A stretch of 64,000 bases of DNA from Frankia casuarinae. GTDB lineage: Bacteria > Actinomycetota > Actinomycetes > Frankiales > Frankiaceae. A program made the position numbers and the translations under genes. Of this stretch, positions 10,051 to 18,551 are shown piece after piece. A model generated the notes under the pieces. That model worked only from the letters and a program-made list of their open reading frames with translations. It did no database searches and was not told the origin of the DNA. The stretch is taken from NCBI RefSeq assembly GCF_000013345.1, contig NC_007777.1, positions 682,001-746,000 on the forward strand. Reading direction: 5' to 3'. Within the stretch, counting starts at the first letter, position 1. The number at the start of each line of letters is the position of its first letter.

Positions 10051-10455
10051 ATGCCTCCCAAGACGCGCGCAGCCGGCGCCAAGAAGGTCCGGCGCAAGGA
10101 AAAGAAGAACGTCGCCCACGGACACGCTCACATCAAGAGCACGTTCAACAACACGATCGTCTCCATCACCGACCCGTCCGGGAACGTGATCTCCTGGGCT
10201 TCGGCGGGTCATGTCGGCTTCAAGGGCTCCCGCAAGTCCACGCCCTTCGCCGCCCAGATGGCGGCCGAGAACGCGGCCCGCAAGGCGCAGGAGCACGGGA
10301 TGCGCAAGGTCGACGTCTTCGTGAAGGGCCCGGGTTCCGGCCGGGAGACCGCGATCCGTTCCCTGCAGGCCGCGGGGCTCGAGGTCGGTGCGATCCAGGA
10401 CGTCACCCCGACCCCGCACAACGGTTGCCGCCCGCCCAAGCGGCGCAGGGTGTGA
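10051..10455 (+). CDS. rpsK: 30S ribosomal protein S11
   Basis: S11 is part of the platform of the small subunit near the mRNA exit. The 134-residue product has a basic N-terminus ([20 protein letters not shown]), the core [20 protein letters not shown] and the C-terminal signature [18 protein letters not shown]. It lies between rpsM and rpsD as usual. Confidence 0.98.
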   Translation: MPPKTRAAGAKKVRRKEKKNVAHGHAHIKSTFNNTIVSITDPSGNVISWASAGHVGFKGSRKSTPFAAQMAAENAARKAQEHGMRKVDVFVKGPGSGRETAIRSLQAAGLEVGAIQDVTPTPHNGCRPPKRRRV

Positions 10456-10550
10456 CCATGCGGCGAGGCGGCCGTGGCCGGGGCTCCACGCCGGCCGGTG
10501 TCGTGGCGTCGTGTTCGAGTTCGCGCCAGGAAACGAGAGAGAAGGATTAG

Positions 10551-11180
10551 ATGGCCCGTTACACCGGCGCGGACTGCAAGCGTTGCCGCCGCGAGAAGAC
10601 CAAGCTGTTCCTCAAGGGCAGCAAGTGCGACACCCCGAAGTGCCCGATCGAGATCCGGCCCTACCCGCCGGGCGAGCACGGCCGTGGCCGCACCAAGGAC
10701 TCCGAGTACCTGCTGCAGAAGCGCGAGAAGCAGAAGTGCGCCCGGATCTACGGCGTGCTGGAGAAGCAGTTCCGGGGCTACTACGACGAGGCGAATCGCC
10801 GGGCCGGCAAGACCGGTGACGAGCTGCTGAAGATCCTTGAGTCGCGGCTCGACAACGTCGTGTACCGGGGTGGCTTCGCACCCTCGCGGGACGCCGCCCG
10901 TCAGGCTGTCCGGCACGGCCACGTCCAGGTGAACGGCCGCAAGGTCGACATCCCCAGCTATCGGATCAGCGAGAACGACATCGTCGAGATCGCGCCGAAG
11001 GCCCGGGAGCTCACCCCGTTCATCGTGGCCCGGGAGACCGCGGGTCAGGGTCGGGCCGTTCCAGCCTGGCTGGAGGTGATCCCGAGCCAGCTGCGGATCC
11101 TGGTGCACTCGCTGCCGGCGCGGCAGGTGATCGATACCCAGGTGCAGGAACAGCTGATCGTCGAGCTTTACTCCAAGTAA
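10551..11180 (+). CDS. rpsD: 30S ribosomal protein S4, zinc-binding form
   Basis: S4 nucleates assembly of the 16S 5' domain and influences fidelity. Its 209 residues begin [20 protein letters not shown] and hold four Cys in the first 32 positions (CKRC, then CDTPKC), marking the zinc-binding form. The S4 RNA-binding domain is around residues 95-155 ([20 protein letters not shown]). In many actinobacteria rpsD lies here before rpoA. Confidence 0.97.
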   Translation: MARYTGADCKRCRREKTKLFLKGSKCDTPKCPIEIRPYPPGEHGRGRTKDSEYLLQKREKQKCARIYGVLEKQFRGYYDEANRRAGKTGDELLKILESRLDNVVYRGGFAPSRDAARQAVRHGHVQVNGRKVDIPSYRISENDIVEIAPKARELTPFIVARETAGQGRAVPAWLEVIPSQLRILVHSLPARQVIDTQVQEQLIVELYSK

Positions 11181-11355
11181 AATCTACCGGCGTCGTCCCC
11201 GCAGCCAGGGGCGGAGCACACTGGAGTCCGGGCGGGCCTCCGCCCGGACACCACCCGTGGGTGGAATGGACCGATGTTCCGCCCACCGGCTCCCGTCAGG
11301 GGGCCCGCACCACACGGCGTCATATGGCGGTCGCCGTGGTCGGAAGGACGTTCTC

Positions 11356-12405
11356 ATGCTGATCGCTCAGCGTCCCACCCTCATCGAAGACCCGATCTCC
11401 GAGTTCCGTTCACGCTTCGTGATCGAGCCGCTGGAGCCGGGCTTCGGCTACACCCTCGGTAACTCGTTGCGCCGGACCCTGCTGTCCTCCATCCCAGGTG
11501 CCTCGGTCACCAGCATCCGCATCGACGGCGTGCTGCACGAGTTCTCCACCGTGCCCGGCGTCAAGGAGGACGTGACCGACCTGATCCTGAACCTCAAGGA
11601 ACTGGTCGTCAGCTCCGACAACGACGAGCCGACCGTGATGTACCTGCGCAAGCAGGGCCCCGGCGAGGTCACGGCGGCGGACATCGCCCCGCCGGCGGGC
11701 GTCGAGGTGCACAACCCCGAGTTGCGGCTCGCCACTCTGAACGACAAGGGCAAGCTTGAGATCGAGCTGACCGTCGAGCGGGGGCGCGGGTATGTCAGCG
11801 CGGCCCAGAACAAGCAGGCCGGCCAGGAGATCGGGCGGATCCCGATCGACTCGATCTACTCGCCGGTGCTGAAGGTGACCTACAAGGTCGAGGCGACCCG
11901 CGTCGAGCAGCGGACCGACTTCGACCGGCTCATCGTTGACGTCGAGACCAAGCCGTCGATCTCCCCGCGAGACGCGATGGCCAGCGCCGGCAAGACCCTG
12001 GTCGGCCTGTTCGGGCTGGCTCAGGAGCTCAACGCCGAGGCGGAGGGCGTCGACATCGGCCCGTCCGCCGCGGACGCGGCGCTGGCGGCCGACCTTGCGC
12101 TGCCCATCGAGGAGATGGACCTGACCGTCCGCTCCTACAACTGCCTCAAGCGTGAGGGCATCCACACGATCGGCGAGCTGGTCTCCCGTAGCGAGGCCGA
12201 CCTGCTCGACATCCGTAACTTCGGGCAGAAGTCGATCGATGAGGTCAAGACGAAGCTGGGCGCGATGGGCCTGCAGCTCAAGGACTCCCCGCCCGGGTTC
12301 GACCCGCGCCAGGCGGTGGACACCTACGGCACCGACGCGTACAGCCCGTCGTTCTCCGACCCGTCCGACGACGGCGCGGAGTTCATCGAGACCGAGCAGT
12401 ACTGA
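11356..12405 (+). CDS. rpoA: RNA polymerase alpha subunit
   Basis: Alpha dimerises to start RNA polymerase assembly and its C-terminal domain contacts activators and UP elements. The ATG at 11356 (ggaagga upstream) yields 349 residues beginning [19 protein letters not shown]. The N-terminal domain includes [19 protein letters not shown]. The C-terminal domain includes [18 protein letters not shown] and [15 protein letters not shown]. An in-frame start at 11257 would add 33 unsupported residues. It ends in an acidic tail. Confidence 0.98.
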   Translation: MLIAQRPTLIEDPISEFRSRFVIEPLEPGFGYTLGNSLRRTLLSSIPGASVTSIRIDGVLHEFSTVPGVKEDVTDLILNLKELVVSSDNDEPTVMYLRKQGPGEVTAADIAPPAGVEVHNPELRLATLNDKGKLEIELTVERGRGYVSAAQNKQAGQEIGRIPIDSIYSPVLKVTYKVEATRVEQRTDFDRLIVDVETKPSISPRDAMASAGKTLVGLFGLAQELNAEAEGVDIGPSAADAALAADLALPIEEMDLTVRSYNCLKREGIHTIGELVSRSEADLLDIRNFGQKSIDEVKTKLGAMGLQLKDSPPGFDPRQAVDTYGTDAYSPSFSDPSDDGAEFIETEQY

Positions 12406-12411
12406 TCTCCA

Positions 12412-12442
12412 CGAGGGCCTCCGCTTCCGGCGGGGGCCCTCG
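12412..12442 (+). terminator. Stem-loop between rpoA and rplQ
   Basis: Outer arms cgagggcc (12412-12419) and ggccctcg (12435-12442) pair perfectly. The loop can fold into a second GC stem (ccgc/gcgg). There is no T-tract. Since rplQ normally shares the rpoA transcript, this may attenuate or stabilise rather than terminate. Confidence 0.45.
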
Positions 12443-12537
12443 GCGACCCTCCGGTGGCGAGAGCCGCGTCCTTCGGGCGGGCAGCCTGGCTAGGCCGGTG
12501 ACCAGCAGGACAGTGAAAGGAACGAGGAGCACTCATC

Positions 12538-13158
12538 ATGCCCACGCCAACCAAGGGCGCCCGGCTCGGCGGCAGCCCCGCACATGAGCGGCTGCTGCTG
12601 GCCAACCTCGCCACCGCGCTGTTCGAGCACGGCGGCATCACCACCACCGAGGCGAAGGCCAAGCGGCTGCGTCCGTACGCCGAGCGTTTGGTGACCTTCG
12701 CCAAGCGGGGGGACCTGCACGCCCGCCGGCGTGTCATGCGCCAGGTACGCGACAACTCGGTCGTGCACACCCTGTTCACCGAGATCGGTCCGCGCTACGC
12801 GAACCGGAACGGTGGCTACACCCGGATCGTCAAGATCGGCAACCGGAAGGGTGACAACGCCCCGCTGGCCCGGATCGAGCTGGTCGAGGCGCTGACCGTC
12901 GGCCAGCAGGCCGTCAGTGAGGCCGAGCGGGCGCGGGGCACCCGTTTCGAGGCTCGTCGCAAGCCCACCGGTGCCACCGTGGAGGCTGCGGAGGAGCTGG
13001 CCCAGGAGTCGCCAACCGCGGCTGCTGTGGCAGTCGAGGCCGCGGAGCCGGCGGAGACCCCCGCCGAAGGGGCCGCCGGCAAGCCGACGACCGCGCAGAC
13101 GGACGACTCCGGCATCGGGGACGACTCCGGCGCCGGGGAGCAGAACTCCGCAAACTGA
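12538..13158 (+). CDS. rplQ: 50S ribosomal protein L17 with C-terminal extension
   Basis: L17 lies close to the peptide-tunnel exit. Residues 1 to about 125 are the family core ([20 protein letters not shown], then [18 protein letters not shown] and [20 protein letters not shown]). About 80 further residues are Ala/Glu/Thr-rich and acidic, ending GAGEQNSAN. The extension is probably disordered; longer L17 proteins are known in actinobacteria, but this tail is on the long side. It is the last gene before a strong terminator. Confidence 0.96.
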   Translation: MPTPTKGARLGGSPAHERLLLANLATALFEHGGITTTEAKAKRLRPYAERLVTFAKRGDLHARRRVMRQVRDNSVVHTLFTEIGPRYANRNGGYTRIVKIGNRKGDNAPLARIELVEALTVGQQAVSEAERARGTRFEARRKPTGATVEAAEELAQESPTAAAVAVEAAEPAETPAEGAAGKPTTAQTDDSGIGDDSGAGEQNSAN

Positions 13159-13220
13159 GATCCGGGCCGAAGGCCGAAATCTTTGGCCGAATCTCGCGTC
13201 CTGGAGTAGATCCGCGCAGG

Positions 13221-13255
13221 CCCGCCGCCCATCATGGGCGGCGGGCTTTCGTTTT
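13221..13255 (+). terminator. Rho-independent terminator after the ribosomal cluster
   Basis: A long GC stem, cccgccgcccat paired with atgggcggcggg, is followed by ctttcgtttta, a T-rich run on the plus strand. This is the clearest classical terminator in the first 20 kb. It marks the end of the infA-to-rplQ transcription unit. Confidence 0.88.
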
Positions 13256-13366
13256 AGTGCCGCCGCACCGCCGCGTCGTCGCTTGCACGGGGGAGAGGCA
13301 GATGTCCGATCCGGGAGTTTCCGCGGGACGTCGTCCCGCGGGTCGCGAGGCGGCTGCCCGCCGGTG

Positions 13367-14197
13367 ATGATGATGACCGACGGGCTGGTTCGGCTGCGGC
13401 TGGACCTCTCTTATGACGGGACGCCGTTCGCGGGATGGGCCCGCCAGCCCGGCCAACGCACCGTGCAGGGCGATGTGGAGGACGCCCTCATGCGGGTGGC
13501 GCGGTTGCCGGCGGTACGGCTCACCGTCGCCGGACGGACCGATTCGGGTGTCCACGCCGTCGGTCAGGTAGCGCACGTTGATCTCCCGGACGACGTGCCG
13601 CTCGGCGGCCTCGCGCGGCGGCTGAACGGTGTCCTGGACCGGGCCGTGCGGATCATCGGGCTCGCCCCGGCACCGCCCGGCTTCGACGCCAGATTCTCCG
13701 CGCTCTCCCGCCGCTACGTCTATCGGATCACCGACGCTCCGTATGGAGCCGAACCCCTGCGGCGCTTCGACACCCTGGCCTGGCCTCGTCCGCTCGACGT
13801 GCCCGCGATGGCGGCGGCGGCGCTGTTCCTGGTCGGCGAGCATGACTTCGCCGCGTTCTGCCGGCGCCGGGAAGGCGCGACGACCGTCCGTACGCTGCTG
13901 CGCCTCGATGTGCTCCGCCGGCCTGAGGGGGTCGTCGTGGCCGACGTCGAGGCCGACGCCTTCTGCCACTCCATGGTCCGGGCGCTGGTCGGCGCCCTGC
14001 TCGCCGTCGGGGAGGGCCGCAAGCCGCCCCAATGGCCCGCGGCGGTGCTGCACCGAGGTGTCCGGGACCCCGCCGTCACCGTGGCGCCGGCACACGGCCT
14101 GACGCTGGTGGACGTGCGTTACCCGCCCGATCCTGAGCTGGCCGCCCGGGCCGAGGTCACCCGGGCCGTCCGGATTCCCCCCACGCCGTCCGGTTGA
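13367..14197 (+). CDS. truA: tRNA pseudouridine(38-40) synthase
   Basis: TruA converts uridines 38-40 in the tRNA anticodon arm to pseudouridine. With ATG 13367 the product has 276 residues. The catalytic Asp is residue 59 in [17 protein letters not shown]. Other family stretches are [19 protein letters not shown] and [19 protein letters not shown]. Four adjacent possible starts (GTG 13364, ATG 13367, 13370, 13373) change only a few residues. The longer frame from 12917 overlaps rplQ and the terminator and is rejected. Confidence 0.93.
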   Translation: MMMTDGLVRLRLDLSYDGTPFAGWARQPGQRTVQGDVEDALMRVARLPAVRLTVAGRTDSGVHAVGQVAHVDLPDDVPLGGLARRLNGVLDRAVRIIGLAPAPPGFDARFSALSRRYVYRITDAPYGAEPLRRFDTLAWPRPLDVPAMAAAALFLVGEHDFAAFCRRREGATTVRTLLRLDVLRRPEGVVVADVEADAFCHSMVRALVGALLAVGEGRKPPQWPAAVLHRGVRDPAVTVAPAHGLTLVDVRYPPDPELAARAEVTRAVRIPPTPSG

Positions 14198-14206
14198 GGG
14201 GGCCCC

Positions 14207-14242
14207 GGTCGCCGGTGAGTCAGTGGTCGCCGGTGAGTCAGT
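14207..14242. repeat. 18-base tandem duplication at the truA/membrane-protein junction
   Basis: The unit ggtcgccggtgagtcagt occurs twice back to back (14207-14224 and 14225-14242). The second copy contains the stop codon of the minus-strand gene that ends at 14238. This is a simple recent-looking duplication in a convergent gap. Confidence 0.8.
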
Positions 14243-15707
14243 GGCGCGGACCGTGGCCGAGTACTGCTCGGTCTCCGATGGGCTCGGTCGCGAGCGTGCT
14301 CAGATCGGTCTGGGCGTTCCGCAGCGCGGGATCGATCCCCGCACCCTGGGTGCCGTCGGTGTAGGCGACCTGCGTGTAGATGAGGTAGTGCCCGCGGGTG
14401 ATCGCGCCCCGCCACGAGTTGTTCCCACCCGGGCCGGTGATCCGCGCGTTCGGAATCGAGTTGGCCGGGACGGGGAGGGGCACGATGCCACCGCGTCCCT
14501 GGTTGAGGATGTCCGCGGTGGCGGTGGCGGTGGCGAGCTTGTCGAGGACGAAGACGGTGACGCCGGCCAACACCTGGCGTTCGCCGTCCCTCGGGGTGCT
14601 GAGGAACAGCGTCCGCACCACCTGCCGGCAGCGCCGGTCCTTGAGCTGTGTGACCAGATCACCAGTGAGATCCGGGCAGCTGTTGTCCAGTTTGCGGGCG
14701 AGCCGTCGGTAGTTCCGTCCTTCGGCCTCGACCTGCTCGTCGGAGAAGAACTCGTTGGCGGTCACCGGATCGGAGTCGAGGGTCGCGCTGTCGAGGAAGC
14801 CTGCCGGGATCGGTGGGAGCGTCTGCCGGGTGGTGGGCGTCTTGTTCCCGTTGTCCCCGCTGCGCCCGTTGTCCCCGCTGCGCACCGCCACGACCGCGAC
14901 CGCCGCGATGAGGACGAGGACGGCCCCGGCGACGCCGGCCAGCAGCCGCCGAGCGCTGCGGACCCCACGGTCCCCGGCCTGGTCCTGAGTGCTCCGCCCC
15001 CACCTCGGCGGGTACGCGCCACGGGCGCTCGATGCGGCGGTGGCGGACGGTGCCGACCCGTTGATCGGATCGCCGTCGACCGGATCGCCGTCGCCGAATC
15101 CGCTGTCAGCCGCGGGGGGTGGGTGGGATTCGCCGGTTTCACCGATGAGGGTGGGACCGCCGGTAACGGCATCCGTGTCGGGGAAGACACCCGGGCGTGG
15201 GGAGACACCCGGATAGGCCGGCGTGTCCGAGTCCCGTGGACGGGATGCCGGGCGCTCATAGCGGGTCGGACCGGACGGCGGCACGGATGCGGCGCCGGTC
15301 CCGGCTGGCCCCGTGCTCAAGCTCGTGGTGGTCGGGGACGGTGTTACGTCGGGCGGCGTGGTGTCGGGCGGCGTGATCCGCAGGGAGGTCGGCTTCGGCG
15401 AGAACGAGTACGTCCGGGACCCCCCGAACAGGGGATCGTCGGCCGGGGGAGTCCAGCCGTCGAGGTCGGGGTGCGCGCCACCCGGGCGGGGAATCGTCGC
15501 CGCTGTCGGGCCCGTGGTGCCTCCCCGGCAGGCCGGACCGCCGCCCTCCGACGCGCCCTTCGACGCGCCGGCCGACCGACGGCCCTCGGCAGGCGCGGGA
15601 GACGCCCGATCATGGCAGGCGCCTCCGGACAGCGGGGTCGGCCCCTCGTGCCCGGGGGCCCCGGGCCCCTCGCGCCCGTCAGATCGCCCGCTGCCCATCT
15701 CCGTCAT
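14238..15707 (-). CDS. Membrane-anchored proline-rich hypothetical protein
   Basis: Function unknown. The 489-residue protein starts MTEMGSGRSDGREGPG at the ATG at 15707. Residues 1 to about 250 are low-complexity and rich in Pro, Ser, Thr and Gly, and probably cytoplasmic. One membrane segment (LLAGVAGAVLVLIAAVAVVA, about residues 251-273) follows. About 215 residues of a likely external folded domain come next, with two Cys (SCPDLTGDL and RRCRQVVRTLF). The open frame continues upstream to 17306, but that part lies antisense to rplM and rpsI and is not supported. It is divergent from rplM and convergent with truA. The architecture resembles the proteins at 40278 and 41909. Confidence 0.72.
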   Translation of the reverse strand: MTEMGSGRSDGREGPGAPGHEGPTPLSGGACHDRASPAPAEGRRSAGASKGASEGGGPACRGGTTGPTAATIPRPGGAHPDLDGWTPPADDPLFGGSRTYSFSPKPTSLRITPPDTTPPDVTPSPTTTSLSTGPAGTGAASVPPSGPTRYERPASRPRDSDTPAYPGVSPRPGVFPDTDAVTGGPTLIGETGESHPPPAADSGFGDGDPVDGDPINGSAPSATAASSARGAYPPRWGRSTQDQAGDRGVRSARRLLAGVAGAVLVLIAAVAVVAVRSGDNGRSGDNGNKTPTTRQTLPPIPAGFLDSATLDSDPVTANEFFSDEQVEAEGRNYRRLARKLDNSCPDLTGDLVTQLKDRRCRQVVRTLFLSTPRDGERQVLAGVTVFVLDKLATATATADILNQGRGGIVPLPVPANSIPNARITGPGGNNSWRGAITRGHYLIYTQVAYTDGTQGAGIDPALRNAQTDLSTLATEPIGDRAVLGHGPRH

Positions 15708-15992
15708 CCTGGTGAGAATAGCCAGGTTGTCGGCGGGATTCAGCGCGGTCAGGTGTCCATGGTCGGTGGCCGGACCGACTGCATGTCCGTACTCCCGGTG
15801 CTCTCCCGTACTCCCGTACTCCCGATACTCCAGCCTTCCGTGCCCCCCCGGTGGACCGCTCCGATCGCCTGGTAACCTCAAAGACTGCTGCGCGTGACAC
15901 GTCCCGTCTGCGCGCTCCACATTCTTGACGAGATCCGCGAGAGGCCCCTTGGGAGTCTCCTGGCGGGATCGTCCGAACGAGAAGGCAGACCT
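15708..15992 (+). promoter_or_regulatory. Divergent region upstream of rplM, with short repeats
   Basis: These 285 bases lie between the divergent membrane-protein gene and rplM. A run of near-identical units related to tcccgtactc fills about 15786-15832. Farther in, TAACCT (15873-15878) is a -10-like element, but no clear -35 partner is visible. The rplM mRNA leader would then be about 110 bases. Promoter placement is inferred. Confidence 0.35.
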
Positions 15993-16436
15993 GTGCGCAC
16001 GTACCAGCCCAAGCCCGCGGATGTCCAGCGTGTGTGGCACGTCATCGATGCCACCGACGTGGTGCTCGGTCGGCTGGCGACCCAGGCCGCCACGCTCCTG
16101 CGTGGAAAGCACAAGCCGTACTTCGCTCCGCATATCGACACCGGCGACTTCGTCGTCGTGATCAACGCGGGTAAGGTCGCCCTGAGCGGGAACAAGCGGG
16201 AGCAGGCCCAGTACCACCGGCACTCCGGCTTCCCGGGCGGTCTGCGCAGCACCTCCTACGGGGAGCTGCTCGACACCCGTCCGCAGATCATCGTCGAGAA
16301 GGCGATCAAGGGCATGCTGCCGAAGAACAAGCTCGGCCGAGCCCAGGGGACCAAGCTGAAGGTCTATGCGGGTCCGACTCACCCGCACCAGGCGCAGCAG
16401 CCCACCCCGTTCGAGATCATCCAGGTCGCGCAGTAG
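15993..16436 (+). CDS. rplM: 50S ribosomal protein L13
   Basis: L13 is an early assembly protein of the large subunit. The GTG at 15993, preceded by gaaggcaga, gives 147 residues beginning [20 protein letters not shown]. Core motifs are [20 protein letters not shown] and [14 protein letters not shown], ending with HPHQAQQP. The in-frame extension back to 15894 is not typical of L13. It is paired with rpsI as in most bacteria. Confidence 0.97.
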   Translation: MRTYQPKPADVQRVWHVIDATDVVLGRLATQAATLLRGKHKPYFAPHIDTGDFVVVINAGKVALSGNKREQAQYHRHSGFPGGLRSTSYGELLDTRPQIIVEKAIKGMLPKNKLGRAQGTKLKVYAGPTHPHQAQQPTPFEIIQVAQ

Positions 16437-16457
16437 CCGCGGACCTCCTGAGCCGGT

Positions 16458-16484
16458 CGCCGGGCGGGCTCTTCCCGCCCGGCG
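16458..16484 (+). terminator. Stem-loop between rplM and rpsI
   Basis: A perfect 11-base-pair stem (cgccgggcggg and cccgcccggcg) surrounds the five-base loop ctctt, with no following T-tract. It sits in the 93-base gap between two genes that are normally co-transcribed. It may therefore set the L13:S9 ratio or protect the upstream mRNA rather than end transcription. Confidence 0.5.
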
Positions 16485-16529
16485 GTATCGGCCCCGGGAA
16501 CCACGCATCAACCGAGGAAGGAACGCGAC

Positions 16530-16937
16530 GTGGCTGTCGTGACCGACGTACAGGGCAATCCCCGCGCCACCGGGCGGCGCAAGGAGGCGGTCGTCCGGGT
16601 GCGTCTGCTCCCGGGGACCGGGCAGTGGACGCTCAACGGGCGCACGCTTGAGCAGTATTTCCCGAACAAGGTGCACCAGCAGCTCGTCAACGAGCCGCTC
16701 AAGGCACTGGATCGGATGGAGTCGTACGACATCGTCGCCCGGCTGCACGGCGGCGGCGTCTCCGGGCAGGCCGGTGCGCTGCGGCTCGCCCTCGCCCGCG
16801 CGTTGACGCTGGCGGAGGAGGAGTCCCGGCCTACCCTGAAGAAGGCCGGCTTCCTGACCCGTGACGCTCGGGTCAAGGAGCGTAAGAAGTACGGGCTCAA
16901 GAAGGCCCGCAAGGCTCCGCAGTACAGCAAGCGCTGA
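16530..16937 (+). CDS. rpsI: 30S ribosomal protein S9
   Basis: S9 reaches the P-site tRNA anticodon with its C-terminal tail. The 135-residue protein includes [19 protein letters not shown] and the signature [19 protein letters not shown], and ends [12 protein letters not shown], the conserved KR tail that touches tRNA. The GTG start follows gaggaaggaa. Confidence 0.97.
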   Translation: MAVVTDVQGNPRATGRRKEAVVRVRLLPGTGQWTLNGRTLEQYFPNKVHQQLVNEPLKALDRMESYDIVARLHGGGVSGQAGALRLALARALTLAEEESRPTLKKAGFLTRDARVKERKKYGLKKARKAPQYSKR

Positions 16938-17046
16938 CCTTGGATCCCCTTCGCGGGCGTGCCCCCGGAGGCGTGCTCCCGGAGGGGATCGGTGCCACCG
17001 GTGCCCCCCTCGGTCTCCGCCACGATCTTCGACGAGGGAGACCTCA

Positions 17047-18414
17047 ATGGTGAGGCTCTTTGGCACCGACGGCGTCCGAGGTGTCGCCAACATCGATCTG
17101 ACCGCGGAGCAGGCGTTGTCGCTGGCTTCCGCGGCGGTCGAGGTCCTCGCTGGGCCGAACCGGACCAGCGGGCCCTCCGGCCGCGGTAAGCCGGTAGTGG
17201 TCGTCGGCCGGGACACGCGGCCCTCCGGGGAGTTCCTGGAGGCCGCGGTGGTCGCCGGGCTCGCGGCCTCCGGTGCCGACGTGGCCCGGATCGGGGTGGC
17301 ACCCACGCCCGCGGTGGCTCACGCCGTCGCGGCCAGCGGCGCGATGTTCGGCGTCATGCTCTCCGCCAGCCATAACCCGATGCCGGACAACGGCATCAAG
17401 CTGTTCGCCGCCGGCGGCCTCAAACTGCCCGACGAGGTCGAGGATGCCATCGAGCGGCGGATGGCCCTACCTCCCAGCCGCCGTCCCGTCGGCGCCGACG
17501 TCGGTCGGGTCCGCGACGAACCGGTTCTCCTCGACCGGTATGCGGCGCATCTGCTGGCCACGCTGCCGGTGCCGCTCGACGGCCTGCGGGTCGTCGTCGA
17601 CTGTGCCCAGGGCGCCGCCTCCACCTTGGCCCCTCGGGTGCTGCGGGCGGCCGGAGCCGACGTCGTCGCGCTGCACGCCGACGGCGACGGGATAGCGATC
17701 AACGACGGCAGCGGTGCCACCCATCTCGACAGCCTGCGTGCCGCGGTCGTGGCGCACGGCGCCGACGTCGGCATCGCCCATGACGGCGACGCGGACCGTT
17801 GCCTCGCCGTGGACGCGACCGGTGAGGTCGTCGACGGCGACCAGATCCTGGCGATGTGTGCTCTGGCGCTGGCCGAGCGGGGTGAGCTGGTCGACGACAC
17901 GGTGGTGGTCACCGTGATGTCGAATCTGGGCTTTCACCACGCGATGCGGGAGGCCGGTATCACCGTCGTCACTACACCCGTCGGAGATCGGTACGTGCTG
18001 GAGACGATGCGCGCCGGAGGCTACGTGCTCGGCGGTGAGCAGAGCGGGCACGTGGTGTTCCTGGACCACGCGACGACCGGCGATGGGTTGTTGACGGCGT
18101 TGCGGATCCTGGGCCGGGTCGCCGAGACCGGACAACCGCTCGGCGAGCTCACCAAGGCGATGACCCGGCTGCCCCAGGTGTTGGTGAACGTGCGTGGCGT
18201 CGACCGGACACAGGTGGACACCAATGAGGAACTGCTGCGGGCCGTCGCCCTGGCCAAGGCGGAACTCGGTGACGAGGGTCGGGTGCTGCTGCGGTCGTCC
18301 GGCACCGAACCCCTCGTGCGGGTGATGGTCGAGGCGGGCACCGACGCCGCCGCGCGGGCGGTCGCACAGCGGCTCGCCGCCGTCGTGCGCACCGCGTTGC
18401 CGCCGGCGCGCTGA
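17047..18414 (+). CDS. glmM: Phosphoglucosamine mutase
   Basis: Converts glucosamine-6-phosphate to glucosamine-1-phosphate on the way to UDP-GlcNAc for peptidoglycan. The ATG at 17047 gives 455 residues starting [15 protein letters not shown]. The catalytic phosphoserine is in SASHNP (about Ser108). The metal loop is DGDADR ([12 protein letters not shown]) and the phosphate-binding loop is [13 protein letters not shown] near the C-terminus. An in-frame start at 16861 lies within rpsI and is rejected. It is followed by glmS, the enzyme for the preceding step. Confidence 0.97.
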   Translation: MVRLFGTDGVRGVANIDLTAEQALSLASAAVEVLAGPNRTSGPSGRGKPVVVVGRDTRPSGEFLEAAVVAGLAASGADVARIGVAPTPAVAHAVAASGAMFGVMLSASHNPMPDNGIKLFAAGGLKLPDEVEDAIERRMALPPSRRPVGADVGRVRDEPVLLDRYAAHLLATLPVPLDGLRVVVDCAQGAASTLAPRVLRAAGADVVALHADGDGIAINDGSGATHLDSLRAAVVAHGADVGIAHDGDADRCLAVDATGEVVDGDQILAMCALALAERGELVDDTVVVTVMSNLGFHHAMREAGITVVTTPVGDRYVLETMRAGGYVLGGEQSGHVVFLDHATTGDGLLTALRILGRVAETGQPLGELTKAMTRLPQVLVNVRGVDRTQVDTNEELLRAVALAKAELGDEGRVLLRSSGTEPLVRVMVEAGTDAAARAVAQRLAAVVRTALPPAR

Positions 18415-18473
18415 CCGATCCCGCCGCTGACCGATCCCGCCGCTGACCGATCCCGCCGCTGACCGGTCCCGCC
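18410..18473. repeat. Four tandem 16-base repeats at the glmM 3' end
   Basis: The unit gctgaccgatcccgcc is repeated four times (18410-18425, 18426-18441, 18442-18457, 18458-18473), the last with one change. The first copy contains the TGA stop of glmM. The unit is not a multiple of three, so expansion beyond the stop is tolerated as noncoding DNA. Confidence 0.9.
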
Positions 18474-18551
18474 GCGGCCACAAGCGGACACCTTGCCCCG
18501 AGCCTCCCCCGGTACGCTCTCACCCCCGGGAACCTGCGTACGCTGAGCCGC

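Noticed and set aside
15708-17306. Minus-strand open frame extending the membrane protein to 1022 residues
   Set aside because: The extension lies antisense to rplM and rpsI, which are certain genes; it is a GC-driven open frame. The gene is taken to start at 15707.
18415-18551. glmS ribozyme
   Set aside because: The glmS ribozyme is mostly found in Firmicutes and relatives; the upstream sequence is tandem repeats and a short spacer without the ribozyme core.
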